DNA from: a bacterium | GTDB lineage: Bacteria > AUK180 | Reading direction: 5' to 3' | Length of the DNA: 6,654 nt | NCBI GenBank assembly: GCA_021162505.1 | Contig: JAGGYO010000091.1 | Coordinates: forward strand, 1 to 6,654 | Shown: piece after piece, positions 1 through 6,523 of the stretch | How positions within the stretch are numbered: position 1 is the stretch's first letter | How the letters are laid out: every line of letters begins with the position of its first letter | Position numbers and translations under genes: made by a program | The notes under the pieces: model-generated | The model's input: the letters and a program-made list of their open reading frames with translations, nothing else | Database searches by the model: none | What the model was told of the DNA's origin: nothing

Positions 1-707
1 AGCTTATATTTATATGACCAGCCATAATACAAGATATACATATTGTTGTGATTCAAATCTCTGCTTATTATATTTCCATTAAAAAATATCTTACCACTCC
101 CAATGTTATGATATAAAAAAATAGGATTATTCCCATATCTATCAGTGATTAAATTTGTACAATCAATACAATTGATTACAAAAGCTTTATCAAACAATGT
201 ATCCGTTGAAACTGTAGTATTTGAAAAAACATTACAAATATTATCCGTGTCTGAGTTAAATGTCCATGCATCATTATTGTTATATAATGATGCACCAATA
301 AATACAGAATCTGTAAGAATTCTGGTGTTATTCGGAATTAAAGAATCTGATATATCATTAATAATCAAATTGCTGCCTTCCATTATAATCGATTTAATCA
401 CATTTAACTCTGAACATCCAATCAAAGAGGTATCTTCTAAATTTCTATAACTTATGCAAATCGACTTTATATAGCTACCATCCTCATTTTTAAATAATGA
501 ATCGTTAAGTTGTTTAGAATATAGGTTTACTACTTTAGTTTTCAAACCATAAAATTGAGATAAAATACGAAAATTTATATCTGAACTATATTCTATTTTA
601 TTTTCTAACAGTATAGTATTATAGTTTTTCCCATATATAAGATTAATATTCAATATGAGACTACAAATAAAAATTGTAAAAAAATAAAACATATTCGATT
701 TCTTCAT
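1..707 (-). CDS. Secreted protein of unknown function, N-terminal part (runs off the left edge)
   Basis: The minus strand is open from an ATG at 707 to the window edge, giving 235 codons with no stop; the 3' end lies outside. The product begins MKKSNMFYFF and has a clear signal peptide: Lys2-Lys3, a hydrophobic core at about residues 6-25, and a plausible cleavage after LIYG (about 26). The mature part is Asn/Ile/Ser-rich with no further membrane segment. I do not recognise the family. The pattern of a YGL motif (53-55), predicted alternating strands, an 'xEGSNLII' segment (109-116) and a late 'GSGKIFFNG' segment (203-211) faintly recalls Rossmann-like class I glutamine-amidotransferase-like domains found in some secreted carbohydrate-active proteins. 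That is a guess from sequence feel, not a domain hit. No catalytic nucleophile can be assigned; cysteines at 84, 98, 158, 180 and 183 could form disulfides. No good Shine-Dalgarno precedes the ATG. It is transcribed divergently from the pyruvyl transferase, so a role in polysaccharide modification is plausible only by context. Confidence 0.8.
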   Translation of the reverse strand, partial: MKKSNMFYFFTIFICSLILNINLIYGKNYNTILLENKIEYSSDINFRILSQFYGLKTKVVNLYSKQLNDSLFKNEDGSYIKSICISYRNLEDTSLIGCSELNVIKSIIMEGSNLIINDISDSLIPNNTRILTDSVFIGASLYNNNDAWTFNSDTDNICNVFSNTTVSTDTLFDKAFVINCIDCTNLITDRYGNNPIFLYHNIGSGKIFFNGNIISRDLNHNNMYILYYGWSYKYK

Positions 708-713
708 CTGCCA

Positions 714-742
714 AAAATATATCAAATATCCGAAGCTGTCAA
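714..742 (-). promoter_or_regulatory. Promoter-like hexamers for the secreted-protein gene
   Basis: On the minus strand a perfect TTGACA (742-737) is followed after 17 nt by TATTTT (719-714), a good fit to a primary-sigma -35/-10 pair. The -10 ends only 6 nt before the ATG at 707, so transcription would begin at or next to the start codon, giving a leaderless or nearly leaderless message. This agrees with the lack of a Shine-Dalgarno there. In DNA this A+T-rich the -10 match is weak evidence; the exact -35 is the stronger part. Confidence 0.4.
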
Positions 743-778
743 GGTATTTTATTCATCCACTTATAACCCTCTAATGAT

Positions 779-832
779 TTTACTATTTATCAATTCTAAA
801 CTCAAAAATACAATAGTTTATAAAATAGTAAA
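779..832. repeat. A+T-rich inverted repeat in the divergent intergenic region
   Basis: TTTACTATTT (779-788) and its exact reverse complement AAATAGTAAA (823-832) are separated by 34 nt. Between them, next to the right arm, is the small palindrome TTTATAAA (817-824). The arms sit roughly midway between the two divergent starts, where a shared regulator could bind, and further ATAGT copies occur at 813-817 and 847-851. The arms contain only one G/C pair each, so chance is a serious alternative. There is no run of T suited to a terminator on either side. Confidence 0.35.
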
Positions 833-915
833 TTTTTGACTTCTATATAGTTGGCAAAATTTATCTCTGATTCTCACAATATTAATCTACAGCAGTTCAT
901 TTTCCTAAATAAATA

Positions 916-944
916 TTAACTTGCAATTACAACTCTGTTATGAT
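916..944 (+). promoter_or_regulatory. Promoter-like element with extended -10 for the pyruvyl transferase
   Basis: TTAACT (916-921) is followed by a 17-nt spacer and TATGAT (939-944), with the extended -10 dinucleotide TG at 936-937. The -10 matches the primary-sigma consensus at five of six positions and the -35 at four of six. Transcription would start near 951. The -10 contains the first candidate ATG (940), so if this promoter is used, translation must start at the in-frame ATG at 958, with a leader of only several nucleotides. Confidence 0.4.
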
Positions 945-2163
945 ATTAAGTAACTATATGAAAATTATAAATAGGCTGAAAACTTTTAAGCAATACTTAA
1001 AACACATATATCCTATCTGTGGTTATACCCCTCATAATAGTAAACCAGATAAAATATTTATTTACGGATTCTATGGAGCAGGAAACTTAGGGGATGAAAT
1101 CATTTTAGAATCAATTTTAGCACAATTAAGAAGTATAAAAAAATATCAATTTATTATTATAAGTAAAAATCCGGTAAAGATCTACAAGGATTACGGTATT
1201 ACTTCGATAAATCCTAATTTCATTAAAATACTCATGCCCTTTATTAAGAGAAAAACACGTAAAGGTATATTACTTGTCGGAGGAGGAGGAATTGTAAAGG
1301 ATTATGGCAATTCACATAAAACACTGAAAAAATTTTTTAATGTTATCAACGTGTTCTTAGATTATAATTTTAAGACAATGTTATACTCAGCTGGAGTTGA
1401 AAATATTCAATATCCCGAATCCGCAAAAATTGTAAGAACAACTTTAAACAAATTCGATATTCTAACAGTCAGGGATAGTAATTCAAAACGCTTATTAAAA
1501 TCACTCGGAATCAATAAGGATATATTTATAACCGGTGATCCTGCTGTTATAAAATTATCCAACAATACTTCCAGTAATGTTTCAAAAATAAAGCAACCCT
1601 GTATTCTAATAAGTTTGCGGCACTGGTATGAAAAAGGATATTTTAATTCTGATGAAAATATATTTGAAAGATTTCTTTTAGAATTATCTTACGCTATAAA
1701 TGAAATAATCGAAAAATACAATGCCAAATTTTTATTTATCCCTTTCAGAACGGAACCAATAGATGACGATCGTAAAATTCTCAACAAAGCAGTAGAAAAA
1801 ATAATAAACAAAGATAACATTACAATTATAAAAAAGTGCGTTACAAATAAAACGGTTGGGAAATATTACGATATTGCTGATATCACAATCGGAATGAGAC
1901 TACACTCGATAATATTGTCATTTTCTCATCTTATTCCCATGATAGCCTTATCGTATTCCAGCAAAGTAAAAGATTTTATGAATGAAATAAAATTGGATAA
2001 TTACTGCATAGATATAACAAAAGTAACAAAAAGTGCTCTTATACATGATATTGATGATATAATAGGCAATTATACAGTTATACAACAAGACCTAAGATGT
2101 AAACGTACAATTTATATAGATAAACTCAATCAGAATGTCAATCTACTCAATAATTTACTGTAA
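940..2163 (+). CDS. Polysaccharide pyruvyl transferase family protein (CsaB/WcaK-like)
   Basis: The 407-residue product very likely transfers pyruvate from phosphoenolpyruvate to a sugar, forming a ketal on a polysaccharide repeat unit; it should be cytoplasmic or membrane-associated. Family signatures are clear: GFYGAGNLGDE at 43-53 (the N-terminal nucleotide-fold loop), LLVGGGGIVKD at 111-121, LTVRDSNS at 175-182, a GDP turn at 199-201, SLRHWYEKG at 225-233, FIPFRTEP at 266-273, GMRLHS at 318-323 and ALSYSSKVKDF at 336-346. Length is within the family range, and the order of motifs indicates a complete two-domain GT-B-like enzyme. About 35 basic residues precede the usual family N-terminus. 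The start is uncertain: ATG 940 and ATG 958 are in frame, neither has a strong Shine-Dalgarno, and a promoter-like -10 covers 940, which favours 958 (401 residues). It faces the assembly genes, and its stop region overlaps that of the flippase. The acceptor sugar cannot be deduced. Confidence 0.9.
   Translation: MILSNYMKIINRLKTFKQYLKHIYPICGYTPHNSKPDKIFIYGFYGAGNLGDEIILESILAQLRSIKKYQFIIISKNPVKIYKDYGITSINPNFIKILMPFIKRKTRKGILLVGGGGIVKDYGNSHKTLKKFFNVINVFLDYNFKTMLYSAGVENIQYPESAKIVRTTLNKFDILTVRDSNSKRLLKSLGINKDIFITGDPAVIKLSNNTSSNVSKIKQPCILISLRHWYEKGYFNSDENIFERFLLELSYAINEIIEKYNAKFLFIPFRTEPIDDDRKILNKAVEKIINKDNITIIKKCVTNKTVGKYYDIADITIGMRLHSIILSFSHLIPMIALSYSSKVKDFMNEIKLDNYCIDITKVTKSALIHDIDDIIGNYTVIQQDLRCKRTIYIDKLNQNVNLLNNLL
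2155..2163. other. Convergent 3' overlap in a near-palindrome
   Basis: The sequence TTACTGTAA contains the pyruvyl transferase stop (TAA, 2161-2163, plus) and the flippase stop (TAA, 2157-2155, minus). It is symmetrical apart from the central base, so both genes end in a Leu codon, one more codon and TAA. I see no stem-loop with a T-run in the surrounding 60 nt, so each transcript must extend into the opposing gene before ending. Confidence 0.85.
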
Positions 2164-3408
2164 CTTCTTCTTATCTCTGGAATAATATAATATAACACCG
2201 TAAAGTAGAGCTATTAGAAAACCAGCACCTTTGGCGTAAATAGGAGATGCAACCCGCGATATTTTCATGCTAAAAATCGGCAATGCAACAAAATAAGTAA
2301 GTACAAGAATAAAATTAAAAAGAAAATAATGAATTTTATTGTTAAATTTAAGAATCAAATATTTGAATGATGGAATAAAAAACATTGGAGCGTAAGCAAT
2401 TATCATACTTTTAAAATATCTAACTGCAACTGAGTGATCATTGCCATATAAAGTAGTAATTATCTGTTTTGAAAATATAAATATCAATACTCCGAGTAGA
2501 AAAAGAGAAAATGTAAGAAAATTACTCTTTTTCCAAAATTTGTTTAATTGATTGTCCGATCTGATTTCAGCGACTTTGGGTAAAATATATATACTAAGGG
2601 AGGCAATGAGTACACTGACAATATTAATTGACCTTAGTGCAATAGCATACTCTCCTAGAACATCTTTCGGTAAATATCGGGATACAGTAAAATAATCCAT
2701 CCTTATAAACAATAACCAGCATAATTCAGATGTAATAAGCCATTTTGATAAATTTAACAATCTTAATACTTCATTTTTATAATATGAAATTTTTATTCGT
2801 CTGAACGGTATTATAAATGGAATAATCCCGACTATCCCGATAAAATAAGATAACAAAAACAAGTAGCTTGTTCTCCCATGTATGAACATAAATAAAAGTA
2901 CAAAGACAAAGACACTCATATAAAAAGAAATTTGTACTAATCCGTATTTTTTGAAATCTTGTTCAGCTTGATACATACTTAAAATGAGTGTTAAAATCCA
3001 AAAAGAGCTTGAGTATAAAATCCCCAGTATAGCAAGAGTTATATTAAACCTAGCATAGGGGAGGGCGAAATATAGTATAGCAATTGAAATAATTATTAAG
3101 TTAACTAAAATAATAAATTTCAACCAAACATAACTTTCTATTAGACTATCATTATTCTCTCTATTCTGGTGAATATATTCAAAAACAAATGATTTATCTA
3201 AACCTGTTGTACTATATCCCAATATTGTCATTATAAAAAAACCCGTTGAAAATGCAGCAAATTCACTACTACTTATCGACCTTATTATTAAAATAGTGAT
3301 TACTCCACCCAATACTCTTGCAAGTAAAACACTAGCAGATATTACAAAATAACTACTATTGGATTTTATTCTATTTATTACTGCATTATTTATATTTTTT
3401 ATTTCCAT
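2155..3408 (-). CDS. Wzx-type lipid-linked oligosaccharide flippase (MOP superfamily)
   Basis: This 417-residue integral membrane protein probably moves undecaprenyl-diphosphate-linked repeat units across the inner membrane. It has about twelve hydrophobic segments spread over its length and the usual Wzx/RfbX layout. The N-terminal segment SASVLLARVLGGVITILIIR (24-43) leads into SSSEFAAFSTG (47-57), like the 'lgpeeyG.y' region of the family. FIRMDYFTVSRYLPKDVLGEYAIA (234-257) matches the characteristic start of the second half ('r.D.f.lg.yl....vG.Ya.A'), with Arg236, Asp238 and Gly252. The C-terminus is short and basic (RDKKK). Length is normal. The ATG at 3408 is one nucleotide after the glycosyltransferase stop and has no clear Shine-Dalgarno, so translation is probably coupled to the upstream gene. 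The last gene of the minus-strand unit, it converges on the pyruvyl transferase with a 9-bp overlap. Confidence 0.88.
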   Translation of the reverse strand: MEIKNINNAVINRIKSNSSYFVISASVLLARVLGGVITILIIRSISSSEFAAFSTGFFIMTILGYSTTGLDKSFVFEYIHQNRENNDSLIESYVWLKFIILVNLIIISIAILYFALPYARFNITLAILGILYSSSFWILTLILSMYQAEQDFKKYGLVQISFYMSVFVFVLLFMFIHGRTSYLFLLSYFIGIVGIIPFIIPFRRIKISYYKNEVLRLLNLSKWLITSELCWLLFIRMDYFTVSRYLPKDVLGEYAIALRSINIVSVLIASLSIYILPKVAEIRSDNQLNKFWKKSNFLTFSLFLLGVLIFIFSKQIITTLYGNDHSVAVRYFKSMIIAYAPMFFIPSFKYLILKFNNKIHYFLFNFILVLTYFVALPIFSMKISRVASPIYAKGAGFLIALLYGVILYYSRDKKKLQ

Positions 3409-3409
3409 A

Positions 3410-4384
3410 TTATACTAAAGAGTCTCTAATAATTAAGAAATTTTTCATCCATTTCCTATCGATAATTTCTTTTCTTTTTCTAATTCTATCTGAATACTTG
3501 TGTGTGTTAAAATATGCTTTTTTAATGGCTTTAGCAATACTAATACTATCATTACCTGAAACTACTACACTATCCTTAAATATTTTCTTTATCACATCAT
3601 AATCGTTTGTCACGACAGGTTTGTTTAATGAAACCCCTTCCCATAATCCACATGTTATAACTCCATCTCTTTTGTTTAAGGAAACTATTACATCTGCTCC
3701 TTTTAAAATTGCCCAATATTTTTTATATGAAACAAAACCAGTAAATTCTATATTCTTATGATTTTCGTAATACTTCTTTATTGAAGAGCTGTCACCTGTA
3801 AAAGTCAGTTTCCAGTCATCCTCTTCTTTTAGTAATATTTCTCCAGCTTTAATACACTCATCAAATGGTTCATTCGCATCAAAAGCAGAAATAAAAACTA
3901 TATTCTTACATTTTCCGCATTTTTTTAAAGCTTTAACATTATGAGGAATAGGTATTGGATCATTCAATATTATATTACGGCAATTGGGATATAATTTGTC
4001 CGATAATTTATAATTATGTTCATTATGAAATAATAACCAGTAAGCATTTCTGAAAAAAAATTTCCTAATTACTTTAAACGGTTTCCATTTGTAATCAACA
4101 AGTTCTCCAGAATGAACATCAATTATATACTTACTACCATTTATCAAATTATATAAATAAACAGGAAAAGAAATAAATATAGGCGGGACCTGTATTATCA
4201 CATAATCAGGCTTCTCTCTAATTAGAATTAAACATGTCTTTATAAAGAAAATAAAATATCTGAATATTGCAGGAATGCTTCTTGACATCAACAAACCGAA
4301 TAATTTAGCATGAAATCGTTTTGATAATTCCATCGCTCTTGTTTTCGGGGAAGCCCAAACTATATAAATGATTTTTACATCCAT
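3410..4384 (-). CDS. GT-B fold glycosyltransferase (GT4-like)
   Basis: This 324-residue enzyme most likely adds one sugar from a nucleotide-sugar donor to the lipid-linked repeat unit on the cytoplasmic face. The N-terminal domain has a Rossmann-type start (MDVKIIYIVW), basic and hydrophobic stretches that may bind membrane (35-55), the strand-plus-loop DYVIIQVPPIF (60-70) and YIIDVHSGELVDYKW (86-100). The C-terminal domain begins at about 161 with NIVFISAFDANEPFD, followed by KLTFTGDS (192-199), IEFTGFVSYKKYW (212-224), GADVIVSLNK (229-238) and the donor-site region CGLWEGVSLNKPVVTND (245-261), where Glu249 corresponds to the conserved glutamate before the 'P-V-V' strand. The 'QVPP...IDVHS' and 'ISAFDANEPFD' segments recall the Alg1/GT33 layout as well as GT4. 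A CxxC pair lies at 156-159. I chose ATG 4384 because AGAAGGA lies 5 nt upstream; an in-frame TTG at 4399 would overlap the preceding gene and has no better ribosome site. Donor and acceptor are unknown. Confidence 0.85.
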   Translation of the reverse strand: MDVKIIYIVWASPKTRAMELSKRFHAKLFGLLMSRSIPAIFRYFIFFIKTCLILIREKPDYVIIQVPPIFISFPVYLYNLINGSKYIIDVHSGELVDYKWKPFKVIRKFFFRNAYWLLFHNEHNYKLSDKLYPNCRNIILNDPIPIPHNVKALKKCGKCKNIVFISAFDANEPFDECIKAGEILLKEEDDWKLTFTGDSSSIKKYYENHKNIEFTGFVSYKKYWAILKGADVIVSLNKRDGVITCGLWEGVSLNKPVVTNDYDVIKKIFKDSVVVSGNDSISIAKAIKKAYFNTHKYSDRIRKRKEIIDRKWMKNFLIIRDSLV

Positions 4385-4385
4385 T

Positions 4386-5879
4386 TTAATCCTTCTCAAT
4401 TTTCTGATAAGAAATATTTATAGCGCTTAAAACCAATCCCAACAAGAAAAACACACTATACAAGGTTATAGAACGAAACCCCCAGCCGAATAAACTCAAT
4501 ACAAATATAGATGTTAATCCACCGATTCCTCCAATAATTGAAGCAGAAGTATAAATGCCAGTATTATTTGCCCCAGTGTTTTTCTTTAATGCGAATATAA
4601 CACTATGGTATATAGAGGCAATAAAAGCAAAAAATAGGGAAATCCCTATAATTCCAGTCTCAGCGAAATACAATAAATACAGATTATGTGCTGGAAATTG
4701 AGGCTCAGCTGCAGCTTCTCCCGTGATATCGTTTAATATCATTACAAAATCATAATTATTCAATCCTATACCAGTTAAAAAATGATGCTTAATAATAAAA
4801 ATTGCATTCTCATATTGAGCCATCCTTCCGGAAACGGTTAAATATCCGAATACAAAAAATCTCAAATATAACATTTTGAATAAAAACATAACAATTACAG
4901 CAGTAATTACAATTATAACCGTCGTGCTTGTAATCATAAATTTCTTAGATGGTAAATTCTTACTTGAAAATTTGCTTACCAAAAAAAGGCTGTATAATGA
5001 ACCTACTATCGCACCTATAATTGAGCTTCTCCCTAATGTCAGTAATAAAGCAAATAAAGAAAACGTAAGAACAACAATATAAAATGCCTTACTTTTTAGA
5101 TTTTTCTCTATTAAACTCAAAACAAAATAAATGGGTATATACATAGACAATAATTTGGCCAATGTGTTTGTTTCTTTTAGCGTTCCGCATGGACGGACAA
5201 ATATTTCCGAAATAAACAGAATAAGCCCTTTACCATGGCCATGATGTATGGCATAACTCCCGAATATTAAGTCCTTAGGTAATAATCCAACCTGTTGTAA
5301 AAAGGCAATAGAACTTTCAAGAATGAGAAATATTCCGATAATATTTATAATAGTTTTCAATTGATTTTCATCCGTGATAAGCAAATATAACATTATCGAG
5401 ACAAGGGAAACAATTATCATATTATTAAAATCAAAAAATGAAGCTTTTAAACTCACTGAAAACACAAATGACAATATAAAACTGACTAAACCAAAAATCA
5501 ACCATATAAAAATTGATTTATCAACTCCATTTATGTTTTTTAACCTTTTGTGATAAAATATAATGATAAGTCCGATACTAGCAAATATTGCTAAATATGT
5601 TGGTGTAATTACAAAACCAGGATATGCCCCTCCATGATGAAATATTCTATGGTGATCAAAATAGTATGTATATGGAAACAAAGGCCCAGCGAAAAGCATT
5701 ACAACTATGGCTAACCATATACCTTTGTAAAATAACATAAGAGTAAGAGGTAGCATTATAATTATCAAGAATAACACTGAATAAATAGGTTTAAGAAACG
5801 GAAGTACTAAACCGACAAACAACAATAAAACATATGCTGTTATTATCGATAAATAATTATTCGATAGAGAATACAACAT
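4386..5879 (-). CDS. Wzy-like polysaccharide polymerase / O-antigen ligase family membrane protein
   Basis: This 497-residue integral membrane protein has about 14 hydrophobic segments and a large loop at about 337-399. By family it either polymerises lipid-linked repeat units (Wzy) or ligates chains to an acceptor (WaaL-like); neighbouring flippase and chain-length genes favour polymerase. Family marks are LLTLGRSSIIGA (279-290), SGRMAQYENA (350-359), HHFLTGIGLNNY (365-376) and PAHNLYLLYFAETGIIG (396-412), together the classic Wzy_C/O-antigen-ligase pattern. Basic loops at 110-121, 259-264, 302-313 and 432-433 fit the positive-inside rule and place the large loop in the periplasm. Histidine clusters occur at 76, 77, 81, 82 and at 212, 213, 215, both in loops predicted to be periplasmic. 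The ATG at 5879 overlaps the upstream Wzz-like gene by 23 nt in another frame and lacks a clear Shine-Dalgarno, so translation is probably coupled. Confidence 0.85.
   Translation of the reverse strand: MLYSLSNNYLSIITAYVLLLFVGLVLPFLKPIYSVLFLIIIMLPLTLMLFYKGIWLAIVVMLFAGPLFPYTYYFDHHRIFHHGGAYPGFVITPTYLAIFASIGLIIIFYHKRLKNINGVDKSIFIWLIFGLVSFILSFVFSVSLKASFFDFNNMIIVSLVSIMLYLLITDENQLKTIINIIGIFLILESSIAFLQQVGLLPKDLIFGSYAIHHGHGKGLILFISEIFVRPCGTLKETNTLAKLLSMYIPIYFVLSLIEKNLKSKAFYIVVLTFSLFALLLTLGRSSIIGAIVGSLYSLFLVSKFSSKNLPSKKFMITSTTVIIVITAVIVMFLFKMLYLRFFVFGYLTVSGRMAQYENAIFIIKHHFLTGIGLNNYDFVMILNDITGEAAAEPQFPAHNLYLLYFAETGIIGISLFFAFIASIYHSVIFALKKNTGANNTGIYTSASIIGGIGGLTSIFVLSLFGWGFRSITLYSVFFLLGLVLSAINISYQKIEKD
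4390..4396 (-). promoter_or_regulatory. Ribosome binding site fixing the glycosyltransferase start
   Basis: On the minus strand AGAAGGA (4396-4390) is followed by TTAAA and then ATG at 4384. This spacing is ideal and supports the ATG over the in-frame TTG at 4399. The site lies inside the last codons of the polymerase/ligase gene, whose stop (4388-4386) is one nucleotide before the ATG. Confidence 0.7.
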
Positions 5880-6510
5880 AATAAGTCACTGATAAAACCA
5901 GCGCTATTAGGAACGAAATTAAAACATTAAATTTTATTTTAGGAGCTATCTTTATTTTGGGGACTTCAGCTTTATCCATAACTCGGATTATTGGATAATC
6001 AGTTGTTATCTTATATTTTGAATTCATCAAATATATCATATCTACATAATAATTTGCCAAAGCAGCGGCTCTTTGGGGATTTTTATCATACACTTGTATT
6101 TTTATTACTCCTAATAAGGAAAATATACCTATTTTTGTATTTTTATTAAGAATTTGAATTGCCTGATCCATATCTTTTACTTTATACACTTTTATAAGAT
6201 CAAACTTCTTTACAACATATGACATACAACTTCTGCTTTCTAACATAGATTTAATCAATTGAGAAGACATTCCTTGAGTAGAAGAAAATCTCGGGCTTAA
6301 AACTCCTAGGGCACTAGATATTGCTGATGCGCTTTTCGAGGTTGATTCTGGCATCAGCAGAGTAGTTTCCGCTTTATATGTTGGAGGAATCATAAGGCTC
6401 ACAATTAAAGTTATTATTGCAACAATCAAAGAAATAATTAAAATAGGTATTTTCCTATATCTAACCACTTTTATAAAGTGTTTAAAGCTGATATATTCTT
6501 CTTTAGTCAA
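5857..6510 (-). CDS. Wzz-like polysaccharide chain-length regulator, short form
   Basis: This 217-residue inner-membrane protein belongs to the polysaccharide co-polymerase group and probably sets chain length with the downstream Wzy-like protein. It has a cytoplasmic N-terminus (EEYISFKHFIKVVRYRKIPI), a first membrane segment at about 21-41, the typical motif IPPTYKAETTLLMPES (41-56), a periplasmic domain, and a second membrane segment at about 193-214 with only a few residues after it. KIQVYDKNPQRAAALANYYVDMIYLMN (137-163) matches the 'v...d.dP..Aa.ian.y...l..ln' motif. The long coiled-coil hairpin usual in Gram-negative members is absent: that motif leads within about 10 residues to PIIRVMDKAEVPKIKIAPK (173-191). 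The length is closer to CapA/CpsC-type Gram-positive proteins. There is no Walker A motif or kinase domain. The start is TTG at 6510, supported by GGAGG 5 nt upstream. The stop lies 23 nt inside the next gene. Confidence 0.83.
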   Translation of the reverse strand: MTKEEYISFKHFIKVVRYRKIPILIISLIVAIITLIVSLMIPPTYKAETTLLMPESTSKSASAISSALGVLSPRFSSTQGMSSQLIKSMLESRSCMSYVVKKFDLIKVYKVKDMDQAIQILNKNTKIGIFSLLGVIKIQVYDKNPQRAAALANYYVDMIYLMNSKYKITTDYPIIRVMDKAEVPKIKIAPKIKFNVLISFLIALVLSVTYYVVFSIE

Positions 6511-6515
6511 TTCAT

Positions 6516-6520
6516 CCTCC
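6516..6520 (-). promoter_or_regulatory. Ribosome binding site fixing a TTG start
   Basis: GGAGG (6520-6516, minus) is followed by 5 nt and TTG at 6510, an ideal distance, in the 13-nt gap after the upstream stop. The only nearby ATG (6515-6513) lies directly against the GGAGG and reaches TGA after one further codon, so the Wzz-like gene really appears to begin with TTG. Confidence 0.75.
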
Positions 6521-6523
6521 CAA

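Larger units (their letters stand above)
708..939. other. Divergent intergenic region
   Basis: This 232-nt region separates the minus-strand secreted-protein gene from the plus-strand pyruvyl transferase. No frame carries a credible gene. It contains the promoter-like elements and the inverted repeat listed separately, plus a weaker plus-strand TTGACT at 836-841 followed at 17 nt by ATTTAT (859-864). The short length and divergent layout suggest that both genes are controlled from here. Confidence 0.6.

Noticed and set aside
145..450. Plus-strand 101-codon open frame
   Set aside because: It lies antisense within the secreted-protein gene, which has a signal peptide and a longer open frame. 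The frame has no ribosome site and resembles no family.
836..864. TTGACT-17-ATTTAT as the main pyruvyl transferase promoter
   Set aside because: The -10 is poor, and a better extended -10 element lies nearer the gene at 916-944. It is kept only as an alternative.
2164..2215. A+T-rich repeats (TAATATAATATAA) as a terminator
   Set aside because: They form no G/C-containing stem followed by a T-run and lie within flippase codons.
4385..4399. TTG start five codons upstream for the glycosyltransferase
   Set aside because: The ATG at 4384 has AGAAGGA at ideal spacing and begins at the usual family N-terminus, while the TTG lies inside the preceding gene.
4876..5082. Plus-strand 68-codon open frame with a hydrophobic N-terminus
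   Set aside because: It is antisense to membrane-segment codons of the Wzy/ligase gene; hydrophobic antisense products are expected there. No ribosome site was seen.
6507..6515. ATG-AAT-TGA as a regulatory mini-frame or leader peptide
   Set aside because: The ATG touches the GGAGG directly, leaving no spacing for initiation, and the Shine-Dalgarno is correctly placed for the TTG instead.
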